Origin: Demequina aestuarii
Lineage (GTDB): Bacteria > Actinomycetota > Actinomycetes > Actinomycetales > Demequinaceae
Direction: 5' to 3'
Length of the DNA stretch: 64,000 nucleotides
Assembly (NCBI RefSeq): GCF_000975095.1
Contig: NZ_BBRD01000001.1
Location: 1,197,467-1,261,466, forward strand
Shown here: one piece after another, positions 42,541 to 57,077 of the stretch
Numbering within the stretch: the stretch's first letter is position 1
Layout: the number at the start of each line of letters is the position of its first letter
Position numbers and translations under genes: made by a program
The notes under the pieces: generated by a model
The model's input: only the letters and a program-made list of their open reading frames with translations
What the model was told of the DNA's origin: nothing
Databases searched by the model: none

Positions 42541-42577
42541 ACGACGGGGGCCGGGCATTGCGCCCGGCCCCCGTCGT
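42541..42577 (+). terminator. Terminator after the pilus locus
   Basis: ACGACGGGGGCCGGGC (42541-42556) and its exact complement (42562-42577) form a 16-bp stem with a 5-nt loop, 13 bp after the pilO stop. No U-tract. It insulates pilMNO from aroC. Confidence 0.88.
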
Positions 42578-42624
42578 GCGTTCGGGCTGGAGCGTCAGGT
42601 GAGAGCCGGGCACGTCACCTCTGG

Positions 42625-42630
42625 CACAAT
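42625..42630 (+). promoter_or_regulatory. Possible -10 box (CACAAT) for aroC
   Basis: CACAAT lies 13 bp before the aroC ATG; with no ribosome binding site this suggests a leaderless aroC-aroK-aroB mRNA. A similar AACAAT precedes hisS. The -35 is not evident. Confidence 0.4.
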
Positions 42631-42637
42631 GACAGCC

Positions 42638-43822
42638 ATGCTCAGATGGCTCACGGCAGGCGAATCACACGGTCCGGCCCTGGTGGGCACCCTCGAGGGA
42701 TTGCCCGCGGGCGTCGAGTTCACCAGCACCGACATTCAGGAGGCGTTGGCACGCCGTCGGCTCGGCTATGGCCGCGGCGCCAGGATGTCCTTCGAGAAGG
42801 ACCAGGTGACGCTGCTCGGCGGGGTGCGTCACGGCATCTCGCAGGGTGGCCCCGTCGCGATCCAGGTGGGCAACACGGAGTGGCCCAAATGGGAGACCGT
42901 GATGAGCGCGGACCCTGTCGACGCGAGCGAGCTCACCGGTGCACGGGCCGCGGCTCTCACACGGCCCCGACCCGGGCACGCGGACCTGGTGGGCATGACC
43001 AAGTACGACTTCGACGATGCGCGTCCCGTCCTCGAGCGGGCATCGGCCCGCGAGACGGCCGCCCGCGTCGCGCTGGGTCTGGTCGCAGAGAAGTTCCTGG
43101 AGCAGGCCGCCGGCATTCGCCTCGTGTCGCACACCACCCAGGTGGGCCCCGTCAGCGTGCCCGAGGACGCACCGCTCCCACCCGCGGACGCGACTCAGCA
43201 GCTCGACGAGGACCCCATCCGGTGCTTCCACGCGGAGACCTCCGAGCGCATGGTTGCGGAGATCGACCAGTGCCAGAAGGACGGCGACACCCTGGGTGGA
43301 GTGGTCGAGGTTGTCGCCTATGGCGTTCCTGTGGGGCTCGGCAGCCACGTCCACTGGGACCGCCGTCTGGATTCGCGGCTCGCGGGCGCCCTGATGGGCA
43401 TCCAGGCAATCAAGGGCGTCGAGGTCGGCGACGGCTTCCGCACGGCCGCCCGCCGCGGTTCCCAGGCGCACGATGAGATTGAGTACCGCGACGGCGGCGT
43501 CACCCGCCGTACCAATCGCGCCGGCGGGCTCGAGGGTGGCATGACCAATGGTGAGCCGTTGCGCGTCAGTGCGGCGATGAAGCCCATCAGCACCGTGCCC
43601 CGCGCTCTCGACACCATCGACACCGAGTCAGGCGAGGCTGCGAAGGCCATCCACCAGCGCAGCGACGTCTGCGCCGTGGCCCCGGCCGCCGTGGTCGCCC
43701 AGGCGATGGTCGCCCTCACCCTCGCCGACGCTCTGCTCGAGAAGTTCGGTGGGGATTCCGTGGGCGAGGTCCGCCGCAACATCGAGGGCTACCAGGCTGC
43801 CATCCCTGAGCACCTGCGCTGA
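42638..43822 (+). CDS. aroC: Chorismate synthase
   Basis: A 394-residue FMN-dependent enzyme making chorismate from EPSP. Family signatures are present: the N-terminal [78 protein letters not shown] and [15 protein letters not shown] 42638 is chosen from the conserved N-terminus; an in-frame ATG 9 bp upstream is possible. The stop overlaps the aroK start (TGATG). Confidence 0.97.
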   Translation: MLRWLTAGESHGPALVGTLEGLPAGVEFTSTDIQEALARRRLGYGRGARMSFEKDQVTLLGGVRHGISQGGPVAIQVGNTEWPKWETVMSADPVDASELTGARAAALTRPRPGHADLVGMTKYDFDDARPVLERASARETAARVALGLVAEKFLEQAAGIRLVSHTTQVGPVSVPEDAPLPPADATQQLDEDPIRCFHAETSERMVAEIDQCQKDGDTLGGVVEVVAYGVPVGLGSHVHWDRRLDSRLAGALMGIQAIKGVEVGDGFRTAARRGSQAHDEIEYRDGGVTRRTNRAGGLEGGMTNGEPLRVSAAMKPISTVPRALDTIDTESGEAAKAIHQRSDVCAVAPAAVVAQAMVALTLADALLEKFGGDSVGEVRRNIEGYQAAIPEHLR

Positions 43823-44346
43823 TGGCTGTCCCGCGCATCGTCCTCATGGGGCCGCCCGGCTCCGGCAAGTCTTCGGTGGGCAAGCGACTGGCGCGTCTCC
43901 TGTCTGTCGCCTGGCGCGACACCGACCTGGACGTCGTTGAGCGCGCGGGCAAGTCCATCCCCGACATCTTCTTCGATGACGGGGAGGCGGCGTTCCGTGC
44001 GCTCGAGAAGAGCGCCGTCGCGACTGCTCTCGCCGAGCACGACGGCGTGCTGTCGCTCGGCGGTGGCGCGATTCTGGACCCCGACACCCAGGCGCTGCTG
44101 GAGAGCTCGGCTGGAGACGGCGCGCAGGTGGTGTTCCTGGAGGTGTCGCTCGCGAAGGCCGCACCTCGCGTGGGCCTCAACCGGGCGCGGCCGCTGCTCG
44201 CGACCAACCCGCGCCAACAGTGGAAGGCCCTCATGGATGAGCGCCGCCCCATCTACGAGCGCCTCGCGACGTCGACCGTGCTCACCGACGACCTCAACCC
44301 CGACCAGGTCGCTCACGCGATCGCCGCACTGGAGGACCACCGTTGA
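43822..44346 (+). CDS. aroK: Shikimate kinase
   Basis: A 174-residue P-loop kinase phosphorylating shikimate. Walker A is [15 protein letters not shown], the shikimate-binding region begins [20 protein letters not shown], followed by [23 protein letters not shown] and the lid arginine in NRARPLLAT. Overlaps aroC by 1 bp and aroB by 4 bp. Confidence 0.96.
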   Translation: MAVPRIVLMGPPGSGKSSVGKRLARLLSVAWRDTDLDVVERAGKSIPDIFFDDGEAAFRALEKSAVATALAEHDGVLSLGGGAILDPDTQALLESSAGDGAQVVFLEVSLAKAAPRVGLNRARPLLATNPRQQWKALMDERRPIYERLATSTVLTDDLNPDQVAHAIAALEDHR

Positions 44347-45431
44347 CCGCAGTCGTCACCGTCGCCACTGCCGCCCCCTACGACGTCACCGTGGGTCGCG
44401 GCCTGCTGACCGCCGCGGTCGACTCGCTGCCCGACGGCGCCGTGCGTGTGCTCGTGGTGCATTCGGCTCCGCTGCGTGATCGTGCTGACGAGCTGCGGGC
44501 CCTGATCGAGGCGAGCGGCCGCACCCCGGTGCTGGCCGAGGTGCCCGATGCGGAGGAGGGCAAGACGGCCGAGGTCGCCGCCTTCTGCTGGCAGGTGCTG
44601 GGGCGCTCCGACTTCACCCGCTCCGATGTGGTGATGGGAATGGGCGGGGGAGCGGTGACCGACCTGGCGGGATTCGTGGCCGCCACCTGGCTGCGCGGCG
44701 TCGCCGTGGTGCAGCTCCCCACGACCGTGCTCGCGATGGTGGACGCGGCCGTGGGTGGCAAGACCGGCATCAACACCACCGAGGGCAAAAACCTGGTGGG
44801 AAGCTTCCACGAGCCCGCAGTGGTGTGGTGCGACACGGACGTCCTGCACACTCTTCCCTCGCACGACCGCGTGGCAGGACTGGCCGAGGTGGTGAAGGGC
44901 GGTTTCATCCGCGACACCGGAATCCTCGACATCGTGGAGTCGGAGACGGCCGCGCTCACCGCACCCGAGCTCGACGAGCACGCGATGACGGTGCTCGAGG
45001 AGCTGATCGCTCGCAAGATCCAGGTCAAGGCGGACGTGGTGGCCGCAGACCTCAAGGAGTCCCACCTGCGCGAGATCCTCAACTACGGCCACACGTTCGG
45101 CCACGCGATCGAATACACGGAGCGGTATCAGTGGCGGCATGGCGCCGCGGTGTCCGTCGGGATGGTCTTCGCGGCCGAGCTCGCGCGCCTCGCGGGCAGG
45201 CTGGATGACGATGCCGTGGATCGCCACCGCGACATCCTCACGGGGCTCGGTCTGCCCGTCACCTATCAGGGCAACCGGTGGGACGCGCTGCTGACCGCCA
45301 TGCGACGGGACAAGAAGACGCGCGGCGACATGCTGCGGTTCGTGGTGCTGCAGGGCATCGGCAACCCCGTGCGACTCGAAGGCCCGGACCCGGCACTGCT
45401 CGCCGGCGCCTACGACGCCATCGCCCGGTGA
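44343..45431 (+). CDS. aroB: 3-Dehydroquinate synthase
   Basis: A 362-residue NAD- and metal-dependent enzyme converting DAHP to 3-dehydroquinate. Conserved segments: [77 protein letters not shown] with metal-binding histidine, and [15 protein letters not shown]. The start is TTG, overlapping the aroK stop as TTGA; it has no ribosome binding site of its own and probably depends on translational coupling. Confidence 0.95.
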   Translation: MTAVVTVATAAPYDVTVGRGLLTAAVDSLPDGAVRVLVVHSAPLRDRADELRALIEASGRTPVLAEVPDAEEGKTAEVAAFCWQVLGRSDFTRSDVVMGMGGGAVTDLAGFVAATWLRGVAVVQLPTTVLAMVDAAVGGKTGINTTEGKNLVGSFHEPAVVWCDTDVLHTLPSHDRVAGLAEVVKGGFIRDTGILDIVESETAALTAPELDEHAMTVLEELIARKIQVKADVVAADLKESHLREILNYGHTFGHAIEYTERYQWRHGAAVSVGMVFAAELARLAGRLDDDAVDRHRDILTGLGLPVTYQGNRWDALLTAMRRDKKTRGDMLRFVVLQGIGNPVRLEGPDPALLAGAYDAIAR

Positions 45432-45492
45432 CCTGAGCGGGCGCTGAGCCCACCGAGCCACCAGGCGCACAGGCGTGCGCGAGCCCGGCGCG

Positions 45493-45526
45493 CGCATCGG
45501 CCGCACGCGGAGCGCCTCGCTACGCT
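45493..45526 (+). promoter_or_regulatory. aroQ promoter with CGCATCGGCCGCAC element
   Basis: -10 TACGCT (45521-45526) begins 12 bp before the aroQ ATG, so the mRNA is probably leaderless. CGCATCGGCCGCAC (45493-45506) ends 14 bp before the -10, the same sequence and spacing as upstream of aspS. A small hairpin GCGCAC-AGGC-GTGCGC (45465-45480) lies between aroB and this promoter and may terminate the aroCKB message weakly. Confidence 0.55.
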
Positions 45527-45532
45527 GTCACC

Positions 45533-45982
45533 ATGACGACCGTCCTCATCGCCAACGGCCCCAACCTTTCCCGTCTCGGCACGCGCGAGCCGGAGAAGTA
45601 CGGCACGACCACGCACGATGAGCTGGCCGCACTGTGCATGCAGTGGGGGAGCGACCTGGGCCTCGAGACCGTCGTGCGCCAGAGCGACGACGAGGCCACC
45701 ATGGTGGGCTGGATGCACGAGGCCGTCGACGCGGGGTGGTCCGTGGTGCTCAACCCCGCCGCCTTCACCCACTACTCCTACGCGCTGCGCGATGCCTGTG
45801 CGCTTGTCTCCTCTGCCGGACTGGTGCTGGTCGAGGTGCACCTCACCAACCCGCACGCCCGCGAGGAGTTCCGGCAGACCTCGGTCATCTCTGGGGTGGC
45901 GAGCGGAACCATCGCCGGCTTCGGCACGGACTCCTACCGCCTGGGCCTCGAGGCCGTGGCGGCACGGGTCCACGAGGGATGA
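45533..45982 (+). CDS. aroQ: 3-Dehydroquinate dehydratase, type II
   Basis: A 149-residue dodecameric dehydroquinase. Active-site segments are clear: IANGPNLSRLGTREPEKYG with the catalytic tyrosine, VLNPAAFTHYSYALRDA and VEVHLTNPHAREEFR with the catalytic histidine, and SGVASGTIAGFGTDSYRLG. Completes the shikimate set together with aroC, aroK and aroB. The pepQ-type peptidase gene often found between aroQ and efp is absent. Confidence 0.96.
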   Translation: MTTVLIANGPNLSRLGTREPEKYGTTTHDELAALCMQWGSDLGLETVVRQSDDEATMVGWMHEAVDAGWSVVLNPAAFTHYSYALRDACALVSSAGLVLVEVHLTNPHAREEFRQTSVISGVASGTIAGFGTDSYRLGLEAVAARVHEG

Positions 45983-45988
45983 CTGGGC

Positions 45989-45994
45989 TAGAAT
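45989..45994 (+). promoter_or_regulatory. -10 box (TAGAAT) for efp-nusB
   Basis: TAGAAT lies 6 bp after aroQ and 72 bp before the efp GTG, implying a ~65-nt leader that carries GAAGGA. Confidence 0.5.
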
Positions 45995-46065
45995 CGACGA
46001 CGGCCTCCGCGCTCGGCGCGGATTGACGACACACCGACGACGCACCCAAGCGAAGGACTAGACCC

Positions 46066-46629
46066 GTGGCGACCTCGAACGACATCAAGAACGGTTCCGT
46101 GCTCAACCTCGATGGCAACCTCTGGACCATCATCGACTTCCAGCACGTGAAGCCCGGCAAGGGCGGCGCGTTCGTGCGCACCAAGATGAAGAACGTCATG
46201 ACGGGCAAGACCGTCGACAAGACGTTCAACGCCGGCACCAAGGTCGAGTTCGAGACCGTCGACCGGCGCGACATGCAGTACCTCTACAGCGACGGCACCG
46301 GCTTCGTGTTCATGGACCCCGACACGTTCGACCAGGTGACGGTCAGCGAAGCGGTCATGGGCGACGCCACCGACTATCTGCTCGAGAGCGAGAAGGCGAC
46401 CATCGGCTCGCACAACGGCAACCCGATCTTCCTCGAGCTGCCCGCATCGGTGGTCCTCGAGGTGACCTACACCGAGCCCGGCCTCCAGGGCGACCGCTCG
46501 TCGGGCGGCACCAAGCCCGCCACGCTCGAGACCGGCAAGGAGATCCAGGTGCCCCTCTTCCTCGAGCAGGGCACCAAGGTGAAGGTCAACACCAGCTCGG
46601 GCGATTACCTCGGCCGCGTGAACGACTAG
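46066..46629 (+). CDS. efp: Elongation factor P
   Basis: A 187-residue three-domain tRNA-shaped factor that relieves ribosome stalling at polyproline. The modification loop is [15 protein letters not shown] with the lysine at the tip, and the signature near the end of domain II/III is [20 protein letters not shown]. Its importance here is plausible given the proline-rich runs in PilT, SecD and the DUF349 protein. GTG 46066; the stop overlaps nusB (TAGTG). Confidence 0.97.
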   Translation: MATSNDIKNGSVLNLDGNLWTIIDFQHVKPGKGGAFVRTKMKNVMTGKTVDKTFNAGTKVEFETVDRRDMQYLYSDGTGFVFMDPDTFDQVTVSEAVMGDATDYLLESEKATIGSHNGNPIFLELPASVVLEVTYTEPGLQGDRSSGGTKPATLETGKEIQVPLFLEQGTKVKVNTSSGDYLGRVND

Positions 46630-47162
46630 TGTCAGCCCGCACCAAGGCCCGCAAGCGCGCTCTCGACGTCCTCTTCGAGGCCGAGCAGCGCGGCATGAAC
46701 GTGGGTGACGCCCTCACGGCCCGGCTCATGGAGTCCGGCCGCGAGACGCCGCTGCCGGACTACTCCGCGGAGATCGTCCGGGGAGTGGTGTCGCGGTGGC
46801 GCGAGCTCGAGTCGATCATCTCCGACGCCAGCCCCGACTGGCCCATGAAGCGCATGCCATCGGTGGACCGCAACCTGCTGCGCATCGCCGCGTGGGAGAT
46901 CCTCAGCAACGACGACGTGTCGGTCGCCGTGGCGATCGACGAGGCCGTCGAGCTGGCGCGCGACCTCAGCACCGACGACTCTCCCCGGTTCATCAACGGC
47001 GTGCTGGGCCGGATCGCGCGCGAGGCGCCCGCGATCGGCGCCGTGTCCGTGGAGACGCCCACTGCCGTGGAGGCGACTGCGTCCGCCGAGACAACAGCGC
47101 CGGCGGAATCTATCGTGGACAACAGTGCGCACGAGCCTGGGGAGGGAGACGACCGCACGTGA
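46629..47162 (+). CDS. nusB: Transcription antitermination protein NusB
   Basis: A 177-residue helical protein that binds boxA RNA with S10 in rRNA antitermination. The NusB core is seen in RTKARKRALDVLFEAEQRGM, RIAAWEILSNDDVSVAVAIDEAVELAR and DDSPRFINGVLGRIAREAP. The last ~45 residues are Ala/Thr/Glu-rich and acidic, beyond the usual ~140-residue domain. GTG start overlaps the efp stop; its own stop overlaps the next gene. Confidence 0.94.
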   Translation: MSARTKARKRALDVLFEAEQRGMNVGDALTARLMESGRETPLPDYSAEIVRGVVSRWRELESIISDASPDWPMKRMPSVDRNLLRIAAWEILSNDDVSVAVAIDEAVELARDLSTDDSPRFINGVLGRIAREAPAIGAVSVETPTAVEATASAETTAPAESIVDNSAHEPGEGDDRT

Positions 47163-47533
47163 GCGACGAGCGCAGCGGATCCGACCACCTCGAATCGGAC
47201 TCCAGCGCACCGGCGCCAGGTCCGTCTCAGCACAGCGCCTTCACGGAACCCGAAGGCAACCTCAGCTTCCGCATCGGGAGCATGCAGATCGACGTCGACA
47301 ACCGGTGGGAGGCGGCGTCGATCCTCAACGACATCATGACGGGCCTGTGGTTCCTGGCCGGCTCGACGCTGAATGTGCTCGACGTCGGCGGTGACTGGTC
47401 TCTCTACCTCTACCTGGCGGGGTCCGTTCAGCTTCTCGCGCGCGCCTTCTTCCGGCTCGAGCGGAGGATCCACGCCGGCGGCGGGCACCAGCGGTCCCGG
47501 CCGCGCATGTACCGGCCCGACATCGACGCCTGA
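47159..47533 (+). CDS. YrhK-like small membrane protein
   Basis: A 124-residue protein: a Ser/Asp-rich N-terminus, then RWEAASILNDIMTGLWFLAG, a hydrophobic segment, and SLYLYLAGSVQLLARAFFRL, a pattern resembling the YrhK domain with two membrane helices. Function unknown. GTG 47159 overlaps the nusB stop (GTGA), so it is the last gene of the efp-nusB operon. In many actinomycetes the c-di-GMP-responsive regulator gene bldD lies at this place between nusB and pyrR; here it does not. Confidence 0.6.
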   Translation: MSDERSGSDHLESDSSAPAPGPSQHSAFTEPEGNLSFRIGSMQIDVDNRWEAASILNDIMTGLWFLAGSTLNVLDVGGDWSLYLYLAGSVQLLARAFFRLERRIHAGGGHQRSRPRMYRPDIDA

Positions 47534-47557
47534 CCCTCGGCGCGCTCCGCGCTGGGG

Positions 47558-47563
47558 TAGGCT
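47558..47563 (+). promoter_or_regulatory. -10 box (TAGGCT) for the pyrimidine operon
   Basis: TAGGCT lies 25 bp after the YrhK-like gene. Transcription starting near 47570 would place the PyrR-binding element about 25 nt into a ~54-nt leader. Confidence 0.5.
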
Positions 47564-47590
47564 GACCACCACTGCAACCATCCTTTAATG

Positions 47591-49145
<1,555 letters not shown>

Positions 49146-49149
<4 letters not shown>

Positions 49150-50474
49150 CGTCCACGACTGCACGCGCCCACCTGATCGAGAACGTGTCGCTGTACGGCG
49201 ACACCACGGCCGACCTCGTCCTCGCGGGCGGCGTCATCGCGTCCCTGAGCGCGGCCGATGCGCCCGCCGGGGCGGTGCGCATCGACGGCTCGGGCCTGGT
49301 GGCCCTTCCTGGTCTGGTCGACCTTCACACACACCTGCGCGAGCCGGGCCGCGAGGATGCGGAGACCATCGCCACCGGCTCGCGCTCGGCGGCCAACGGC
49401 GGGTTCGTCGCGGTGCACGCGATGGCGAACACCACGCCGACGGCGGACACCGCCGGAGTGGTCGAGCAGGTGTGGAGCCGCGGCCGCGAGGTAGGACTGG
49501 TGGACGTCTTCCCCGTGGGAGCCGTCACCGTGGGCCTCGCAGGCACGCAGCTGTCCGAGATGGCTGCGATGGCCAACTCCCGCGCGCAGGTGCGGGTGTT
49601 CTCCGACGACGGCAAGTGCGTGCACGACCCGCTGCTGATGCGCCGCGCGCTCGAGTACGTGAAGACATTCGGGGGAGTGGTGGCGCAGCACGCGCAGGAT
49701 CCGCGCCTCACCGAAGGTGCCCAGATGAACGAGGGCCTCGTGTCCGCCGAGCTCGGCCTCGCCGGATGGCCATCCGTCGCGGAGGAGTCGATCATCGCTC
49801 GCGACGTGCTGCTGGCGGGCCACGTGGGCTCGCGCGTGCACATCTGTCACCTGTCGACCGCCGGCTCCGTCGAGATCATCCGATGGGCCAAGGCGCGCGG
49901 CATCGACGTCACCGCCGAGGTGATGCCGCACCACCTGCTGCTCACCGACGAATCGGCCAGGGGGTACGACCCGCGCTTCAAGGTCAACCCGCCCCTGCGC
50001 ACGCAGGCGGACGTGGACGCGCTGCGGGCCGGGCTCGCCGACGGCACCATCGACATCGTCGCGACCGACCACGCCCCGCACCCTGACGAGGACAAGGACT
50101 GCGAGTGGGGCGCGGCCGCCATGGGCATGATCGGCCTCGAGACCGCGCTGGGCATCGTCCAGAAGGCCATGGTCGACACCGGAGCCCTCACGTGGCGCGA
50201 CGTCGCTCGTGTGCTGAGCGAGACCCCCGCGCGCATCGGCCGCGATGCGGGCCACGGACGCCCTCTCGCCGCGGGCGAGCCGGCGAACGTGACCCTCGTC
50301 GACCCCGCAGCGGCCTGGACCGTCGACCCGGCCGGGACGGCGAGCCGGTCCAACAACTCCCCGTTCGGCGGCATCACGCTGCCGGGGCGCGCCGTCGCCA
50401 CGTTCTTGCGCGGCACACCCACGCACCTCGACGCCCGCCTCACCGAGACCAGTACCGAAGGAGCCCCCGCGTGA
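49146..50474 (+). CDS. pyrC: Dihydroorotase
   Basis: A 442-residue class I (long) dihydroorotase of the amidohydrolase superfamily. Metal ligands are visible in [54 protein letters not shown] and [14 protein letters not shown]. The C-terminal [17 protein letters not shown] closes the beta domain. GTG overlaps the pyrB stop and the pyrC stop overlaps carA directly; the extra membrane-protein gene often found between pyrC and carA in actinobacteria is absent. Confidence 0.97.
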
Positions 50475-51598
50475 CCCGCACCCCTGCGATCCTCGTGCTC
50501 GAGGATGGCCGCACGTTCGAGGGCGCCGCGTATGGCGCGCTCGGTCAGACCCTGGGCGAGATCGTCTTCAACACCGGCATGACCGGCTACCAGGAGACGC
50601 TGACCGACCCCAGCTACCACCGTCAGATCGTGGTCATGACGGCGCCGCACATCGGCAACACCGGCGTGAACGACGAGGACAACGAGTCCCGGCAGATCTG
50701 GGTGGCCGGATACGTGGTGCGCGATCCCTCCCGCCGGGCGTCGAACTGGCGCGCGCAGCGGACGCTGGACGACGACCTGGTCGCCCAGGGAATCGTCGGC
50801 ATCTCCGGCATCGACACGCGCCAGCTCACGCGGATCCTGCGCGAGGGCGTGATGCGCGCGGGGATCTTCTCCGGTGATGCGATGGCCCCCGTCCAGGAAC
50901 TCGTCGAGCGCGTGCGCTCAGGCGAGCAGATGACCGGTGCCCACCTCGCGGACGAGGTCACCATCCCCGACGAGTATGTGGTCGAGCCGCCCCAGGGCGT
51001 GGAGACCGTCGCCCACGTGGTCGCGGTGGACCTGGGGATCAAGGCCATGACCCCCGAGATGATGGCGCAGCGCGGCATCCGCGTCACCGTGGTGCCGTCC
51101 ACGTGGACCGCGGATCAGGTGCTCGCCAAGGCCCCTGATGGCGTGTTCTTCTCCAACGGCCCTGGCGACCCGGCCGCGGCCGAGCGCGCCGTCGACGTGC
51201 TCCGCGCCGTGCTCGATGCCAAGGTGCCGTTCTTCGGCATCTGCTTCGGCAACCAGATCCTGGGCCGCGCGCTCGGCTACGGCACCTACAAGCTGCCGTT
51301 CGGCCACCGCGGCATCAACCTGCCCGTCATGGACCGCACCACCGGCAAGGTGGAGATCACCGCGCACAATCACGGCTTCGCCGTGGATGCGCCGCTCGAC
51401 GGCGACTCCGTGTCGCCCGCCGGCTATGGCCGAGTCAAGGTGAGCCATGTGTGTCTGAACGACGACGTTGTCGAGGGTCTCGAGTGCCTGGACCTCCCCG
51501 CCTTCTCGGTGCAGTATCACCCCGAGGCAGCGGCCGGTCCGCACGACGCCGCCTACCTGTTCGACCGTTTCATCTCCGTCATGAAGGGAGCGCGCTAG
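50471..51598 (+). CDS. carA: Carbamoyl-phosphate synthase small (glutaminase) subunit
   Basis: A 375-residue class I amidotransferase giving ammonia to CarB. N-terminal domain [20 protein letters not shown]; glutaminase nucleophile [16 protein letters not shown]; His-Glu in [16 protein letters not shown]. The GTG at 50471 overlaps the pyrC stop (GTGA). Confidence 0.97.
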   Translation: MTRTPAILVLEDGRTFEGAAYGALGQTLGEIVFNTGMTGYQETLTDPSYHRQIVVMTAPHIGNTGVNDEDNESRQIWVAGYVVRDPSRRASNWRAQRTLDDDLVAQGIVGISGIDTRQLTRILREGVMRAGIFSGDAMAPVQELVERVRSGEQMTGAHLADEVTIPDEYVVEPPQGVETVAHVVAVDLGIKAMTPEMMAQRGIRVTVVPSTWTADQVLAKAPDGVFFSNGPGDPAAAERAVDVLRAVLDAKVPFFGICFGNQILGRALGYGTYKLPFGHRGINLPVMDRTTGKVEITAHNHGFAVDAPLDGDSVSPAGYGRVKVSHVCLNDDVVEGLECLDLPAFSVQYHPEAAAGPHDAAYLFDRFISVMKGAR

Positions 51599-51600
51599 CG

Positions 51601-54930
<3,330 letters not shown>

Positions 54931-54977
54931 AAGTGCAAATGAACTCCGAGGTGCCACGGTTGCGGAAGGAGCACCCT

Positions 54978-55820
54978 ATGCGGTTCGGCCCCAGGCTCGC
55001 AGAGGCGATGGATCGCTTGGGTCCTCTGTGCGTCGGCATCGACCCGCATGTCCAGCTGTTGCGCGACTGGGGGCTGGACGACACTCCTGAGGGCCTCGCG
55101 GCGTTCGGCGAGACTGTCGTCATGGCCTCGATCGACGCTGCGGCGGCGGTCAAGCCCAACATCGCGTTCTTCGAGCGTCACGGCGCCCGCGGCATCGCGG
55201 CGCTCGAGTACGTGTTGGGCAAGGCGCGCGAACACGACCTGATCACCATCATGGACGCCAAGCGCGGCGACATCGGCTCCACGATGGCGGGGTATGCCGA
55301 TGCGTTCCTGCGTCCAGGTGCGCCTCTCGAATGCGACGCGGTGACGCTGTCGCCGTACCTCGGGTTCGGGTCCCTCGAGCCGGCGCTGTCGCTTGCGGCG
55401 GAGAACGGCAAGGGGGTGTTCGTGCTCGCGCTCACGTCCAACCCCGAGGGTGCGTCGGTGCAGCACGCGCGTACGGCGGACGGAGAGTCCGTCGCTGGTG
55501 CGGTGGTGCGCGAGGCTGCGCAACGGAATGTGGGCGCACAGCCCATGGGGGATGTGGGACTCGTCGTCGGTGCGACGGTGGGTTCGGCGATGTCGGATCT
55601 CGGCATCGACCTCGGCGGGCTGAACGGCCCGATACTGGCGCCCGGCATGGGTGCCCAGGGTGCCGGTCCCGCAGCGGTGACCGCAACCTTCGGGAACGCA
55701 TCCTCGCTGGTACTCGTCAATCAATCGAGAGGGGTCCTGTCCGCAGGGCCCTTTGCAGAAAAGCTGCGCGGCGCCATCCAGGCCGCCGCCGGAGCAGCCC
55801 AGTACGCGCTCAGGGCGTGA
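54978..55820 (+). CDS. pyrF: Orotidine 5'-phosphate decarboxylase
   Basis: A 280-residue type 2 OMP decarboxylase. The active-site motif is ITIMDAKRGDIGSTMAGYAD with the catalytic lysine; other blocks are LCVGIDPHVQLLRDWGL, VKPNIAFFERHGARGI and LAPGMGAQGAGP. ATG 54978 follows GGAAGGAG by 7 bp; the upstream GTG at 54933 is less likely. Last enzyme gene of the pyr operon present here. Confidence 0.96.
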   Translation: MRFGPRLAEAMDRLGPLCVGIDPHVQLLRDWGLDDTPEGLAAFGETVVMASIDAAAAVKPNIAFFERHGARGIAALEYVLGKAREHDLITIMDAKRGDIGSTMAGYADAFLRPGAPLECDAVTLSPYLGFGSLEPALSLAAENGKGVFVLALTSNPEGASVQHARTADGESVAGAVVREAAQRNVGAQPMGDVGLVVGATVGSAMSDLGIDLGGLNGPILAPGMGAQGAGPAAVTATFGNASSLVLVNQSRGVLSAGPFAEKLRGAIQAAAGAAQYALRA

Positions 55821-55847
55821 ATTCCCCGGCGCGAGGAAGGAGGGGTC

Positions 55848-56162
55848 GTGGCGACACCTGAACTGTCAGAAGAGCAGCGTGCGGCGGCCCTCGTGAAGGC
55901 GACGGCGGTGCGCAGTGCACGCCGAGTCTTCAAGGAGGAACTGGCCCGCGGTGAGATGACGTTGCACGAGGCGATCACTCGCGCCAAGACCGACGAGGCG
56001 CTCGCCGGGATCAGGGTGCGCGATCTGCTGCAGTGCCTGCCCGGCATCGGGCCCAAGCGCGCCGAGTCGGCCATGGAGGAGATCGGGATCTCACAGGCCC
56101 GGCGCATTCGTGGTCTCGGCACGCACCAGATCGACGCCCTCGTCGAACGCGAGCATCGGTGA
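55848..56162 (+). CDS. mihF: Mycobacterial-type integration host factor mIHF
   Basis: A 104-residue nucleoid-associated DNA-binding protein specific to actinobacteria. The C-terminal half has the conserved helix-two-turn-helix-like segment IRVRDLLQCLPGIGPKRAES and ISQARRIRGLGTHQIDALVE. It has no relation to proteobacterial IHF despite the name; it bends DNA and serves phage integration in mycobacteria. GTG 55848 follows GAAGGAGG. The stop overlaps the gmk start (GTGA). Confidence 0.93.
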   Translation: MATPELSEEQRAAALVKATAVRSARRVFKEELARGEMTLHEAITRAKTDEALAGIRVRDLLQCLPGIGPKRAESAMEEIGISQARRIRGLGTHQIDALVEREHR

Positions 56163-56713
56163 CGCGACTCGTCGTGCTGGCGGGCCCCACTGCCGTCGGC
56201 AAGGGCACGCTGGTGCGGGCATTGCGCGAGCGCAATCCCGATATCTGGGTCTCTGTCTCGGCCACCACCCGGCCCGCGCGGCCGGGTGAGGTCGACGGCG
56301 AGGACTACCACTTCGTCTCCGAGACCGAGTTCTCGCGCATGATCGAGGGCGGAGACCTGCTGGAGTGGGCCACCGTTCACGGAGTGCACCGGTACGGGAC
56401 CCCGCGCGCGCCGGTCGAGGACCATCTGACGGCTGACGTGCCGTCGCTGCTCGAGATCGATCTCCAGGGTGCGCGTCAGGTGAGATGCGCGATGCCGGAG
56501 GCGCTCTACGTGTTCATCGAGCCGCCCTCGATGGACGAGCTGGTGCGCCGGCTCGTGGGGCGCGGCACCGAGGACGATCTGGAGCGTGAGCGGCGGCTGC
56601 TCACCGCCCAGATCGAGATGGCGGCGTCCAAGGAGTTCGACCGGATCATCGTCAATGACGACCTCGAGACCGCCGTCACCCAGCTCGAGACGCTGGTGCT
56701 GGGCGCGGGCTGA
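56159..56713 (+). CDS. gmk: Guanylate kinase
   Basis: A 184-residue nucleoside monophosphate kinase. P-loop LAGPTAVGKGTLVRAL; GMP-binding region VSVSATTRPARPGEVDGEDY and FVSETEFSRMIEGGDLLEWA; LLEIDLQGARQVR. GTG 56159 overlaps the mihF stop. Converts GMP to GDP, feeding the Rel substrates among others. Confidence 0.96.
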   Translation: MTRLVVLAGPTAVGKGTLVRALRERNPDIWVSVSATTRPARPGEVDGEDYHFVSETEFSRMIEGGDLLEWATVHGVHRYGTPRAPVEDHLTADVPSLLEIDLQGARQVRCAMPEALYVFIEPPSMDELVRRLVGRGTEDDLERERRLLTAQIEMAASKEFDRIIVNDDLETAVTQLETLVLGAG

Positions 56714-56736
56714 GCCCCGCGCCGACGCATGCACGG

Positions 56737-56742
56737 TAGACT
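56737..56742 (+). promoter_or_regulatory. -10 box (TAGACT) for rpoZ
   Basis: TAGACT in GGTAGACTTGAACGC, 45 bp before the rpoZ GTG, with GGAG just ahead of the start. Confidence 0.6.
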
Positions 56743-56781
56743 TGAACGCGGACTTTCCAGTATCAACACTTTGGAGTAATC

Positions 56782-57051
56782 GTGGCCGGAACTGTGGCAC
56801 AGCCCGAGGGCATCACCAACCCCCCGATCGATGAACTGCTCGAGAAGGTGGACTCCAAGTACGCCCTCGTGATCTACAGTTCCAAGCGAGCACGGCAGAT
56901 CAACGCCTACTACGAGGCGCTGGGCGAGGGCCACTTCGAGAACGTCGGCCCGCTGGTCGAGGCCGATTCGACCGATAAGCCGCTCTCCGTCGCACTGCGC
57001 GAGATCAACGCGGGCAGCCTGCTCACGCTCGGCCGCTCAGCCGCCGAGTAG
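56782..57051 (+). CDS. rpoZ: RNA polymerase omega subunit
   Basis: An 89-residue subunit that helps assemble beta-prime. Conserved parts: [38 protein letters not shown] and [16 protein letters not shown] start with GGAG upstream. Separated by 26 bp from coaBC, the usual partner order gmk-rpoZ-coaBC. Confidence 0.95.
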   Translation: MAGTVAQPEGITNPPIDELLEKVDSKYALVIYSSKRARQINAYYEALGEGHFENVGPLVEADSTDKPLSVALREINAGSLLTLGRSAAE

Positions 57052-57077
57052 CGGCACCACCGGTAAGCCACACGGCC

